Source: Acidobacteria bacterium RIFCSPLOWO2_02_FULL_65_29
GTDB lineage: Bacteria; Acidobacteriota; Vicinamibacteria; Vicinamibacterales; CAVVIG01
Assembly (NCBI GenBank): GCA_001767435.1
Contig: MEKT01000191.1
Location: forward strand, 13,111 to 77,110
DNA length: 64,000 nt
Reading direction: 5' to 3'
Within the stretch, counting starts at the first letter, position 1, and each line of letters begins with the position of its first letter. A program made the position numbers and the translations under genes. Below are positions 20,354 through 30,290 of this stretch, piece after piece. Under the pieces are notes generated by a model, which had not been told where the DNA came from, did no database searches, and worked only from the letters and a program-made list of their open reading frames with translations.

Positions 20354-20857
20354 ATGTCCTTTGTCTATACAGGCCGTGTCTTCTCGGTGGAGGTCGATCG
20401 GATCCGCTTCCCGAACGGGCGGGAGCACGAAGTCGCCGCCGTGCGGCATCCTCCATCGGTTGTCCTCATCCCGATGAGCGACGCCGACCACGTCATCCTG
20501 ATTCGCCAGTTTCGCGCCGTGGTCGGCCGCGAGCTCTGGGAGTTGCCGGCGGGCACGACCGATCCAGGCGAGCCGCCCGAGGCCGCGGCCATTCGCGAAT
20601 GCGAAGAAGAGATTGCTCTCGTCCCGAGGACGCTCGAGCGGCTGGGCGGCTTCTTTCCGGCACCCGGCTTCTGCGACGAGGAGCTGATCTTCTTCCGTGT
20701 CTCGGACTTTCAACCACCGGCGCCCGATTCACCGCACAAGCCCGACGAGGACGAAGACATCGAAGCGAGGGTGGTGACGATCGCGGATGCGAGGGCAATG
20801 GTGGCGCGCGGCGAGATCGTCGATCTGAAGACCGCGTACGGGTTGACGCTCATCTAG
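20354..20857 (+). CDS. NUDIX hydrolase (ADP-ribose pyrophosphatase-like)
   Basis: GTTDPGEPPEAAAIRECEEEIAL Nudix box. Confidence 0.88.
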   Translation: MSFVYTGRVFSVEVDRIRFPNGREHEVAAVRHPPSVVLIPMSDADHVILIRQFRAVVGRELWELPAGTTDPGEPPEAAAIRECEEEIALVPRTLERLGGFFPAPGFCDEELIFFRVSDFQPPAPDSPHKPDEDEDIEARVVTIADARAMVARGEIVDLKTAYGLTLI

Positions 20858-21027
20858 CCACGAAAACACGAAGGCACGAAGAAAGCCCCCGGACACTCGG
20901 TGGCCACGAAAACACGAAAGCACGAAAGAAGGCCACCAGAAAAGAGGCCACGAAAGCACGAAGACACGAAGACACGAAGAAGACCACCCGAAGAACCGCC
21001 ACGAAAACACGAGAACACGAACAAAGA
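20858..21027 (+). repeat. CACGAAAACACGAAGGCACGAAG word array
   Basis: Irregular tandem copies of CACGAA(A/G)A/GCACGAAG; spurious ORF TKARRHEDTKKTTRRTATKTREHE. Confidence 0.95.
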
Positions 21028-21031
21028 CCCA

Positions 21032-21037
21032 TATAAT
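21032..21037 (+). promoter_or_regulatory. Candidate -10 box TATAAT upstream of kinase
   Basis: acccatataatccccc 24 nt before ATG; same arrangement upstream of the other kinase copy (12139-12144, minus). Confidence 0.5.
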
Positions 21038-21060
21038 CCCCCCGTGTTGACAGTGAGCCC

Positions 21061-22750
21061 ATGCCGCTCGTAATCGGAACACTCCTCGGCACGTACGAAA
21101 TTGTCGCCGCGATCGGCGCCGGCGGCATGGGCGAGGTCTACCGCGCGCGCGACACCCGGTTGAATCGCGATGTCGCGATCAAGGTCCTGCCGGATTCGTT
21201 CGCGACCGATCCCGAGCCTCTCGCGCGCTTCGAGCGTGAAGCGCAGGTTCTGGCTTCGCTCAACCATCCCAACATCGCGCACATCCACGGCCTCGAGGAG
21301 AGCGGCGGCCTCCGCGCGCTCGTCATGGAGCTGGTGGAAGGCGAGGACCTCTCGCGACGGATCGCGCGTGGGGCGGTCCCGATCGACGAGGCATTGCCGA
21401 TCGCGAAGCAGATCGCCGAGGCGCTCGAAGCCGCACACGAACACGGGATCGTCCATCGAGACCTGAAGCCCGCCAACGTGAAGGTGACGCCGGACGGCAC
21501 GGTAAAAGTGCTCGACTTTGGCCTGGCGAAAGCGCTCGGCGAAGAAGGAGGCGGCGCGTCATTCACACCGTTGTCGCACTCGCCAACGATGACCAACCCA
21601 GGCGGGATGACTGGGGCAGGCGTGATCCTTGGAACGGCGGCCTACATGTCGCCGGAACAGGCCAAAGGCAAGCCGGTCGACAAGCGTGCCGATATTTGGG
21701 CATTCGGGTGCGTGCTGTACGAAATGCTGGCCGGCCGGCGCGCGTTCGACGGCGAGAATGTGACCGACATCATCGTCGCCGTCGTCAGCAAGGAACCGGA
21801 CCTGGCGGCGCTGCCGCCAGGCACGCCCGCTTCAATTCATCGCCTGCTGCGACGTGCTCTCTCAAAAGATCGGAAGGGCCGTCTACCTGACATCGGCGTG
21901 GCGCGCCTGGAGATCGCGGACTCGATGGGCGAGAGCTCGGCCACTGCGAACGACCGCAGGGAGACCCATGCTCGTGCAACCGCCGGGATACGACGCGAGC
22001 GGATCGCCTGGATATCGGCGGCTGTCTGCGTGATTGTGGCCGTTGCCGTAGTCGTTGCACGCTACCTCGAGCCGACTCCGGCTTCTCATGGTGTTGTCCG
22101 GTTTGACGTCGAACTGCCCGAGCGCTCGGGCTTGGGCTCCAACGAAGTCGCGATCTCTCCTGACGGTCGACAACTCGTGTTTCGAGTGCAGCTTGGATCG
22201 GGCGTTCCCAGGTTGTGGGTGCGCGCACTCGATTCGCCGGCAACACAGCCGCTGCAGGGCGCAGAAGGCGCGTCGAATGTGTTCTGGGCGCCCGACAGTC
22301 GCTCTATCGGATTCTTTGCCGACGGCAAGCTCAAGAGGGATCGATGTGTCGGGCGGAAGTCCTCAAACGTTGTGCGACGCGAACCCTGTCGGCGGGGCGG
22401 GGACGTGGAATCGCGACGGTATCGTCCTGTTCGGGGACGAAGTCATCTACCGTGTGCCAGCCGCCGGCGGCGTCCGCACTCCCGTGACGGCGCTTGACAA
22501 AGGTCGCGGAGATCTGGGCCACAGCGCTCCACGGTTTCTCCCTGACGGGCGCCACTTCCTCTTCCGGATATTGAACCGCGACCCCGAACAATCAGCCGTC
22601 TATCTTGGCGCGCTCGATTCCAGCGACACGCAGCTCCTCGATCGGATCAATTCGAGAGCGGAATACGCGCCGCCCGGGTCCCTGCTGTTCGCCCGAGACG
22701 GCACGCTGATGGCCCGCCCGTTCGATCCCGGCCGGCGGCAATGGACCGGT
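21061..22750 (+). pseudogene. Ser/Thr protein kinase-PD40, frameshifted near 22333 and truncated at a repeat array
   Basis: Kinase domain (HRDLKPANVKVTPDG, DFGLAKALG), TM segment, PD40 start; DGKLKR then continues as IDVSGGSPQTLCDANPVGGAGTWNRDG in another frame; ends MARPFDPGRRQWTG just before the repeat. Confidence 0.8.
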
Positions 22751-22751
22751 T

Positions 22752-22880
22752 GTGCTTTCGTGCTTTCGTGGCCTATCGTTCGTCTTCTTCGTGACTTCGT
22801 GACTTCGTGACTTCGTGGTCGATCGATCGCTCCGTCCTTTTAACTTCTAAGTTCTAACTTCTAACTTCTAACTTCCTCTA
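22752..22880 (-). repeat. Inverted CACGAA array (tttcgtgctttcgtgg, cttcgtgacttcgtgac) followed by GAAGTTA array (minus sense)
   Basis: tgctttcgtgctttcgtggcc...cttcgtgacttcgtgacttcgtgg...taacttctaagttctaacttctaacttctaacttcc. Confidence 0.93.
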
Positions 22881-25343
22881 CGGTCTCGCCGCAATCGGGC
22901 CTCCCCGCTTCGGCTCTTTCGGCTCCTTGGGATCGGCCTTCACGGGGCGCGCGTCAGACGAGACCGGCTGCAAGGCCAGCGCGAGCACTTCGTCGATGGA
23001 CGACACGAGGTGCACCGTCAGGCCTTTCCGCAATTCGGGCGTCAGGTCCTCGTTGACGTTCTTCTCGTTCTGCTTGGGCAGAATCACTTGGTTGACGCCC
23101 GCGCGCCGCGCGGCCAGCACCTTCTCCTTGACGCCGCCGACGGGCAGGACGCGGCCCGACAGCGTGATCTCGCCCGTCATCGCGATGTCGCCCCGGACCG
23201 GCCGCCCGGTGAGCTCCGACGCCATCGCCGCCGCCATCGTGACGCCCGCCGACGGGCCGTCTTTTGGAATCGCACCCGACGGCACGTGCACGTGGATCTC
23301 GGCGTTCTTGAAGAAATCGGGGTCGATGCCGTACTCCTTTGCGTGCGCGCGCAGCCATGACAGCGCGGCGCGCGTCGACTCCTTCATCACCTCGCCAAGC
23401 TGGCCGGTCAGCGTCAGCGACCCGGCGCCCGCCATGCGGGACGCCTCGATGAACAACACCTCGCCGCCAACCGGCGTCCACGCCAGGCCGATCGCCACGC
23501 CGGGCTCCTTGGTGCGCTCCTCCATTTCCTCCTCGAGGAACCTGGGCGCCCCGAGCATCTGCACGACCACGTCCGGCGTGATCTCGAGTGGGGTCTCGTC
23601 GCCTTCCGCCCGGCGCCGCGCCGCCTTCCGGCAGAGCGCGCCGATTTCCCGCTCGAGGTTCCGCACGCCCGCCTCGCGGGTATATCCGCGAATGACCTGG
23701 CCGATCGCCGCGGGCGTGAACCGGATCGACTCCGGCGTCAGGCCGTGGTTCTTCACCTGTTTCTCGACCAGGTGCTCGGTGGCGATCGCCAGCTTCTCCT
23801 CCTCGGTGTAGCCGGCAAGCTCGAGCACCTCCATCCGGTCTCGCAGCGCCGGCGGAACGGGATCGAGGACGTTGGCCGTGGTGATGAACAGCACCTCGGA
23901 CAAATCGAACGGGACATCAAGATAATGATCGCGAAAGGTGTTGTTCTGCTCCGGGTCCAGCACTTCCAGTAGCGCGGAGGACGGATCGCCGCGAAAGTCG
24001 GCGCCGAGCTTGTCGATCTCGTCGAGGATGAACACCGGGTTCTTCGACTCGGCCCGGCGCAGCCCCTGAACGATCTGGCCCGGCAGCGCGCCAATGTAGG
24101 TGCGCCGGTGGCCGCGGATCTCGGCTTCGTCGCGCATGCCGCCGAGTGACACGCGGACGAACTTTCGACCGAGCGATTCGGCGATCGATCGCGCGAGCGA
24201 GGTCTTCCCCACGCCGGGAGGGCCGACGAAACACAGGATCGGTCCTTTGACGTTCGGGTTCAGCTTGCGCACGGCCAGGTACTCGAGGATACGGTCCTTC
24301 GCCTTTTCGAGCCCCGAGTGATCCGCGTCGAGCACCTGTTTGGTGCGCGGCAGATCGATCACCTCGTCGGTCCGCTTCGCCCAGGGGAGCGCGATCAGCC
24401 AGTCGAGATACGTCCGTGCCACGGTGTACTCGGCGGCGGCCACCGGCATCTTCGACAGGCGGTCCAGCTCGCGGAGCGCTTCCTTCTTCACGCCGTCGGG
24501 CATGCCGGCCGCATCGATTTTTGCGGCCAGCTCCTCGTTTTCCCTCGTCTGGTCGTCGCCTTCGCCGAGCTCCTTCTGAATCGCCTTCATCTGCTCGCGC
24601 AGGAAATATTCGCGCTGGTTCCGGCCGACTTCCGACTGCACTTGCGACTGGATCTTCGAGCCGAGCTCGAGCACCTCGAGCTCCTTGATGAGGATCCGGT
24701 TCAGGTTGTCCATCCGCGCCCGGATGTCCAGCGTCTCGAGCACCTCCTGCTTCACGGCGGTGCTGATGGTCGTGAGGCTCGAGGCGATGAAATCCGCCAG
24801 CCGGCCCGGTTCGGCGATATTGCTGGCGAGCGTCTGGAGATCGTCGGACAGGAGCGGCGACAGCGACACCACCTGCTGGAAGTTCGTCTTGATGTTGCGC
24901 GCCAGGGCGTCGATCTCCAGACGATCGGCGTCGCGAGCGCCTTCCGGTGCGGGACTGACCCGCGCGCGCAGGTAGGGCGCGCTCGCCACGACCGACTCGA
25001 GCGTGAGCCGTGTCAGGCCCTGCACGATCAGGCGCAGGCTGCCGTCGGGCAGCTTGAACATCTTGTGAATGTGCGTCGCGGTGCCCACTGCGTACAGATC
25101 GGCCTGGCCGGGCTCCTCGACGGTCGCGTCGCGCTGCGTGAAGGCCGCGATGAGCTTGCCGTTCGCAATCGCGTCGTCGATCAGGCGGACCGAGCTCTCC
25201 CGCGCGACCGCGAGCGGCATGAACGAGTTGGGAAAGAGCACCGTGTCGCGCAGCGGCAACACCGGCAACTCGGACGGGATCGCGAGCGGGCGATCCCCGA
25301 CCGCCAATTCGTCGGGTTTCTGAGCCTCAGGTTGGTCGATCAT
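22878..25343 (-). CDS. lon: Lon ATP-dependent protease (alternative start 25364)
   Basis: [73 protein letters not shown] catalytic Ser region. Confidence 0.95.
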   Translation of the reverse strand: MIDQPEAQKPDELAVGDRPLAIPSELPVLPLRDTVLFPNSFMPLAVARESSVRLIDDAIANGKLIAAFTQRDATVEEPGQADLYAVGTATHIHKMFKLPDGSLRLIVQGLTRLTLESVVASAPYLRARVSPAPEGARDADRLEIDALARNIKTNFQQVVSLSPLLSDDLQTLASNIAEPGRLADFIASSLTTISTAVKQEVLETLDIRARMDNLNRILIKELEVLELGSKIQSQVQSEVGRNQREYFLREQMKAIQKELGEGDDQTRENEELAAKIDAAGMPDGVKKEALRELDRLSKMPVAAAEYTVARTYLDWLIALPWAKRTDEVIDLPRTKQVLDADHSGLEKAKDRILEYLAVRKLNPNVKGPILCFVGPPGVGKTSLARSIAESLGRKFVRVSLGGMRDEAEIRGHRRTYIGALPGQIVQGLRRAESKNPVFILDEIDKLGADFRGDPSSALLEVLDPEQNNTFRDHYLDVPFDLSEVLFITTANVLDPVPPALRDRMEVLELAGYTEEEKLAIATEHLVEKQVKNHGLTPESIRFTPAAIGQVIRGYTREAGVRNLEREIGALCRKAARRRAEGDETPLEITPDVVVQMLGAPRFLEEEMEERTKEPGVAIGLAWTPVGGEVLFIEASRMAGAGSLTLTGQLGEVMKESTRAALSWLRAHAKEYGIDPDFFKNAEIHVHVPSGAIPKDGPSAGVTMAAAMASELTGRPVRGDIAMTGEITLSGRVLPVGGVKEKVLAARRAGVNQVILPKQNEKNVNEDLTPELRKGLTVHLVSSIDEVLALALQPVSSDARPVKADPKEPKEPKRGGPIAARP

Positions 25344-25375
25344 GGCGACCTCATTATTTTTCATGGCACATCGCA

Positions 25376-25420
25376 AATCGCAGATCGCAAATTGAGATGC
25401 GCGATTGCCGATTGTCGACG
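25376..25420. repeat. CGCAAATCGCAGATCGCAAATTG word cluster
   Basis: cgcaaatcgcagatcgcaaattgagatgcgcgattgccgattg in the lon/dksA gap. Confidence 0.7.
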
Positions 25421-25502
25421 TTCAATCCCCGGAAAGGGGTCGGCAGGTGGGGAGGGGATGGGCTCCGCCACCGGCGGAGCCCCTATCTGGGACGCCGGAT
25501 GT

Positions 25503-25958
25503 TTACACGTCGAAGAACAGGGAAGCGCCGCCACGCCGGGCCGCAAGTTGACGCTCGCGTCGCTCGGCGACCTCGCGGGCCTCCTCGCAGTCCTTGCAGC
25601 GGACCGCGAAGGGCAGAGCCCGGAGGCGCTTCTCGGCGATCTCCTCGCCGCATTCGAAGCAGTTGCCGTAATGGCCCTGCTCGAGCCGGCTGAGCGCGTC
25701 GTCGATCTTGTTGAGCGTCTCCGACTTCATCTGGATCAGCGCGAACTCGATGTCGTCCTGGATGTCGGCTTCTGAGCTCTCGCCGGCGTCCAACACTTCC
25801 GTCTGTTTCGCACCCCAGCTGGCCTCTTCGCGAACACCACGAATCTTACCCTGGACCTCGGCGCGAATCTCACGCCGCCGAGCGTCCAGCATCCGCTTCA
25901 GATCCGAATAGCGGGACTGAGATAGCTCGCCGTTCCCCGCTTTCATTGTGCTTTTCAT
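25503..25958 (-). CDS. TraR/DksA family C4 zinc-finger transcriptional regulator
   Basis: YGNCFECGEEIAEKRLRALPFAVRCKDCEEA; CxxC...CxxC with upstream coiled coil. Confidence 0.87.
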   Translation of the reverse strand: MKSTMKAGNGELSQSRYSDLKRMLDARRREIRAEVQGKIRGVREEASWGAKQTEVLDAGESSEADIQDDIEFALIQMKSETLNKIDDALSRLEQGHYGNCFECGEEIAEKRLRALPFAVRCKDCEEAREVAERRERQLAARRGGASLFFDV

Positions 25959-26392
25959 GTCGCCGCTCCTTAACATCCCGGAACGCCGGGCCGCCGCTTC
26001 TATGATTGCCGTCTGCTATGCAAATTAACTGCCAGATATAACATGAACTAGAGTCATATCGCAAGCCTACTTGAACCTGACGATCCAGGGCCGCCTAAGC
26101 CTCCTGTCGCGGCTGCGAAGAACATCGGTCGATCGTTGTCCAAACGTTATTATGTATGTAACTAACAGTATACAAATGATTTACTAATCACGTCATATTC
26201 GAGTCGACCGTTCGTTCAAATTAATATGATGCATTAGACGCCGAAACAATTCCGATGGTTCGGCCCACGGGACGTCGAAATTGTCCTCTTTAGGAGATCC
26301 CCAGACGTCGAAGAATCGTCGACCTGTGCCCACTGCGCAACAATTTGTTGAAGTCCGGAGCACACACCGACAACTTTGGTAGGCGGGTGGGC

Positions 26393-26575
26393 CAAGCGAC
26401 CGAGCCGCCGCCTGCGCCGAAGGCTTCGCGAGCCTCGCCGGAGCTCGAAGAGCGGAGGCGGGGGGTGTGGGGCGGAGCCCCAGTGTTAGGCGCGCACGGC
26501 GCACCTGCGAGGGAGCGGCGCGGGGCGTAGGGGTCCCCGCAAGCGACCGAGCCGGGGTGTGGGGCGGAGCCCCAC
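26393..26575. repeat. GC-rich REP-like cluster (direct 15-mer CAAGCGACCGAGCCG; GTGGGGC-GGA-GCCCCA(C) hairpins)
   Basis: 15-mers at 26393-26407 and 26540-26554; hairpins at 26467-26482 and 26559-26575. Confidence 0.8.
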
Positions 26576-26592
26576 GGTAGAATGACGCCGCG

Positions 26593-27234
26593 ATGCGGTG
26601 TCCCCTCTGCGGCCAGCGAACGGCGCGGCGCGCCTGCCCTGCCTTGGGCCACCGAATCTGTGCCGTGTGCTGCGGCACCAAGCGGCTCACCGAGATCCGG
26701 TGCCCGAGCGACTGCGGGTATTTGGCTTCGGCCCGCGAGCATCCGCCTGCCGTGTTGGCCCGCCGGCAGCAGCAGGACGTCGGCTGGCTCGTGCAGGTCA
26801 TGCGCGACTTCAACGAGCGCCAGTCACAGATCTTCGCGACAGTCTGCACGTCATTCAGGGGTTACGACGCGCCCGCGCTGCAGCCGCTCCTCGACTCGGA
26901 CGTCGTGGCCGCCGCCTCGGCCCTTGCCGCGACGTTCGAGACCGCGTCCCGAGGGGTCATCTACGAGCATCGCGCCGCGTCGGTCCCGGCCGAGCGCCTG
27001 GCGGCCGCGATGCGCTCAGTGCTCGTCGACGCCGGCAGGAGCGGAGGGTCCGCCTTCGAACGAGACACCGCGGTCGTCCTGCGGCGGTTGGCTGAAGCCG
27101 TCGAGGCTCTGAATACGGCTCTTCCAGGAAACCGACGCGGGTTCCTCGATCTTCTGGACCGCACGTTCCGACAGCCCGATCAGGGTGTCAACGCCGACAC
27201 GCCGCCAGACGCTCGACGCTTGATAGTGCCCTAG
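26593..27234 (+). CDS. Conserved hypothetical protein with N-terminal cysteine-rich zinc-binding-like domain
   Basis: MRCPLCGQRTARRACPALGHRICAVCCGTKRLTEIRCPSDCGYL; CxxC...CxxCC...C...C. Confidence 0.75.
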   Translation: MRCPLCGQRTARRACPALGHRICAVCCGTKRLTEIRCPSDCGYLASAREHPPAVLARRQQQDVGWLVQVMRDFNERQSQIFATVCTSFRGYDAPALQPLLDSDVVAAASALAATFETASRGVIYEHRAASVPAERLAAAMRSVLVDAGRSGGSAFERDTAVVLRRLAEAVEALNTALPGNRRGFLDLLDRTFRQPDQGVNADTPPDARRLIVP

Positions 27235-27259
27235 CGATATATACTTGGTGGCTCGGGAA

Positions 27260-27327
27260 TTTGAGGATTTGAGGATTTGAGGATTTGAGGATTTGGGGAT
27301 TTGGGGATTTGGGGATTTGAGGATTTA
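27260..27327 (+). repeat. TTTGAGGA / TTTGGGGA 8-mer array upstream of rpmB
   Basis: About 8.5 units, three with an A-to-G change; last GAGG lies at SD distance from rpmB ATG. Confidence 0.95.
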
Positions 27328-27329
27328 GA

Positions 27330-27521
27330 ATGGCGAGAGCGTGTGAAATCTGCGGAAAAGGCCCGGTCGTTGGACGGCAGAAGAGCCACGCGAACAACGT
27401 GAGCGCGCGCCGCTTCTTGCCCAACCTGCAGACGGTCAGAGCCCTGATTGGTGGCGGCGTGAAACGGATTCGGATCTGTACGAGCTGCCTGCGCTCGGGC
27501 AAGATCACCAAGGCGGCGTAG
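27330..27521 (+). CDS. rpmB: 50S ribosomal protein L28
   Basis: [59 protein letters not shown]. Confidence 0.95.
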   Translation: MARACEICGKGPVVGRQKSHANNVSARRFLPNLQTVRALIGGGVKRIRICTSCLRSGKITKAA

Positions 27522-27556
27522 AACCGTTCGACGTTCGACGTTCTCGGAAGCTCGCA

Positions 27557-27943
27557 ATGTCCAAACAGGCGATCTCCAGTCCGAGCGCGGCCAAGCCCGT
27601 CGGCCCCTACTCGGCGGCGCTGCGCGCGGGCCAGCTGCTCTTTGTCTCGGGCCAGGTGCCCATCGACCCGGCGACCGGCGCGATGGTCGGGGGCGATATC
27701 GCCGCGCAAGCCCGGCGCGCGCTCGACAACGTGGGACTGCTCCTCAGCGCCGCCGGATTGTCCTCGGCGGACGTCGTCCGGACGACCGTGTTTCTGGCCG
27801 ACATGAGCGACTTCGCGGCGATGAACGCGATTTACGCCACGTACTTCAGCGAGCCGTACCCCGCGCGCTCGACCGTGCAGGCCGCGCGGCTGCCGCGCGA
27901 CGCCCGCATCGAAATCGACGCCATCGCGACGTTCGACACGTAG
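27557..27943 (+). CDS. ridA: RidA family (imine/enamine deaminase)
   Basis: GPYSAALRAGQLLFVSGQVPIDPATG...VRTTVFLADMSDFAAMN...YPARSTVQAARLPRDARIEIDAIA. Confidence 0.93.
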   Translation: MSKQAISSPSAAKPVGPYSAALRAGQLLFVSGQVPIDPATGAMVGGDIAAQARRALDNVGLLLSAAGLSSADVVRTTVFLADMSDFAAMNAIYATYFSEPYPARSTVQAARLPRDARIEIDAIATFDT

Positions 27944-27986
27944 TCACCACAAAGGACACGAAGGACACGTGGCGGATCAGCGCGGA

Positions 27987-30146
27987 CTAGCGCGCGGTCC
28001 GTTCCACGTCCAGCACCCCGTCGACGCCGCGCAGCGATTTCATCACCTTCTCGAGGTGCTTCAGGTCGCTGATCTCGAGCGTGACGTCGATTCGGGCGCG
28101 TCGATCTTCGTCGGTGTGCGCCTCCATGTTCTTGATATTGGTGTTGATGTCGGCGATTCTCGCGCTCACCGCGGCCAGCAGACCCTTCCGATCCTCGACC
28201 TCCATCGTCAGCTTCACCGTGTAGTTGGCGGCCGCGTCGCCCTTGTCCCACTCGACGTCGATTCTGCGCTCGGCGTCGTAGAGCAGATTGACGACGTTCG
28301 GGCAGGTGACGGAGTGGACCGACACGCCCTTACCGCGCGTGATGTAGCCGACGATTTTCTCGCCGCGAATTGGGTTGCAGCACCTGGCGCGGAACACCAG
28401 CACATCGTCGAAGCCGCCGCGCACCGTGATCTTCTCCTCGGTGCCGCCGAGCACGCGGCGGACGACCGCCGCCACCGCGCCCTCGGGCGGCTTCTCGCGC
28501 AGCTGATCGATCGGCACGAACTTCGCCAGGAACTGCTTGGGCGAGAGCGTGCCGTATCCGACGAGCGCGTACAAGTCCTCGATGGTCTTCGCGCTCGATT
28601 CCGACAGCGCCTTCTGAAACGCCTCCGACTCGACGAACGACTTGACCGGCAGATCGCAGCGGCGGAGCTCCTTTTCGAAGACCTTGCGCCCGAGGTCCAC
28701 GGCGCGCGTGCGCTCCTCGAGCCGGATGAGGTGCTTGATCTTGTAGCGGGCGTGCGAGGTCACCACGAAGTTGAGCCAGTCTCGGCTCGGTTTGCGTCCC
28801 GTCTGCGTGACGATCTCGACGATATCGCCGTTCTTGAGCCTGGCGCGGAGCGGCACCATCTTGCCGTTCACGCGCGCGCCGACGCACTGATGTCCGACGT
28901 CGGTGTGGATCGAGTACGCGAAGTCGATTGGCGTGGCGCCCTGCGGAAACGCCTTCACCTGACCCTTGGGCGTGAAGGCGTAGACTTCGTCGGGGTACAG
29001 CTCCACCTTCAAGTTCTGGATGAACTCCTGCGGATCGCGCACCTCCCGCTGAATGTCGAGCAGCTGCCGCATCCACTGGAAGTACCGGTCGTCCTTGTGG
29101 TCGCCAACGCGGCCCTCCTTGTACTTCCAGTGCGCCGCGATGCCTTCCTCCGCCATGCGGTGCATCTCCATCGTGCGGATCTGCACCTCGAACGGCGTGC
29201 CGTACTCGCTGATGACCGACGTGTGGAGCGACTGGTAGCCGTTCGGCCTCGGCATCGCGATGAAGTCCTTGATTCTGCCGGGAACGGGCGACCAGGTCTG
29301 GTGGATGATGCCGAGGGCCGCGTAACAGTCCTTCACGCTGCCGGTGACGACGCGAAGCGCGATGAAGTCGTAGACCTGCTCGATCTCGATCTTCTGTTTC
29401 TTGAGCTTCTGGCTGATGCTCCACAGGCGTTTGATGCGGCCGTCGATCTCGAGCACCGGCACCAAGGCGTCCGCGAGCTTGGTGGCGATGGTCGTTTTCA
29501 GCTTCTCGATGAGGCCTTCGGTGGCGCGCCGCCGCGCGTCCACACGCGCCCGGAGCGCCTCGTAGGCCTGGGGATCCAAATAGCGAAACGACAGCTCTTC
29601 GAGCTCGTTCTTCACCTTGCTCATGCCGAGGCGGTTGGCGATCGGCGCGTAGATGTCGCGCGTTTCCTGGGCGATCACCGCGCGCCGGTCTTCCGGCAGG
29701 TGGCTGAGCGTCCGCATGTTGTGCAGGCGATCGGCGAGCTTCACCAGGATGACCCGGATGTCGTCGACCATCGCGAGCAGCATCTTGCGGAAGTTCTCCG
29801 CCTGCCGCTCCTCGCTCGACAAGAACTTGATCGCGCTGATTTTCGTCACGCCTTCGACGAGGTGGGCGACCTCGGGGCCGAACAGCTCACGGATCCGCTC
29901 GATCGTGGTCAGGGTGTCTTCGACCACGTCGTGCAGCAGTCCGGCCGCGATGGCCGCGGCGTCGAGTTTCAGGTCTGTCAGAATCTCGGCGACCGCCAGC
30001 GGATGAATCAGGTAGGGCTCGCCCGAATGGCGGACCTGCCCCCGGTGCTCCGAGGCCGAGAACACGTAGGCCCGGCGAAGCAGCTCCACATCGGCGTCGG
30101 GGCTGTAGGCCCGGACTTTTTCGAGCAAATCCTCGAAGCGAATCAT
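27987..30146 (-). CDS. spoT: Bifunctional (p)ppGpp synthetase/hydrolase (RelA/SpoT)
   Basis: HD domain (HPLAVAEILTDLKLDAAAIAAGLLHDVVEDT), synthetase (YQSLHTSVISEYGTPFEVQIRT), TGS and ACT domains. Confidence 0.95.
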   Translation of the reverse strand: MIRFEDLLEKVRAYSPDADVELLRRAYVFSASEHRGQVRHSGEPYLIHPLAVAEILTDLKLDAAAIAAGLLHDVVEDTLTTIERIRELFGPEVAHLVEGVTKISAIKFLSSEERQAENFRKMLLAMVDDIRVILVKLADRLHNMRTLSHLPEDRRAVIAQETRDIYAPIANRLGMSKVKNELEELSFRYLDPQAYEALRARVDARRRATEGLIEKLKTTIATKLADALVPVLEIDGRIKRLWSISQKLKKQKIEIEQVYDFIALRVVTGSVKDCYAALGIIHQTWSPVPGRIKDFIAMPRPNGYQSLHTSVISEYGTPFEVQIRTMEMHRMAEEGIAAHWKYKEGRVGDHKDDRYFQWMRQLLDIQREVRDPQEFIQNLKVELYPDEVYAFTPKGQVKAFPQGATPIDFAYSIHTDVGHQCVGARVNGKMVPLRARLKNGDIVEIVTQTGRKPSRDWLNFVVTSHARYKIKHLIRLEERTRAVDLGRKVFEKELRRCDLPVKSFVESEAFQKALSESSAKTIEDLYALVGYGTLSPKQFLAKFVPIDQLREKPPEGAVAAVVRRVLGGTEEKITVRGGFDDVLVFRARCCNPIRGEKIVGYITRGKGVSVHSVTCPNVVNLLYDAERRIDVEWDKGDAAANYTVKLTMEVEDRKGLLAAVSARIADINTNIKNMEAHTDEDRRARIDVTLEISDLKHLEKVMKSLRGVDGVLDVERTAR

Positions 30147-30290
30147 GAATCCCGGTGTCTAACCTCGTGTTTGGCGGTCGGGTTCGAGGCTTGGACCATA
30201 ATAGAGAGCCTCTTGCCGGTCGAGCAAGAAGTTCACTATACTGGCTCGGTTTTGGCCACGGAAATCTCTCCTCAGGGCAGGACTTGAATT

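Noticed and set aside
20855-21036. Protein-like readings TKARRHEDTKKTTRRTATKTREHE
   Set aside because: Translation of the CACGAA word array, not a genuine gene.
21061-22497. Intact 478-aa kinase as called by the ORF track
   Set aside because: The tail after DGKLKR is frameshifted; PD40 continues in another frame, so the gene is better called a pseudogene (or contains a one-base sequencing error).
12000-22900. Composite transposon carrying the kinase
   Set aside because: No transposase, no target-site duplication and no defined terminal inverted repeats beyond word arrays; only the association itself is reported.
27969-30287. 772-aa ORF antisense to spoT
   Set aside because: Shadow ORF; the opposite strand encodes a full RelA/SpoT protein.
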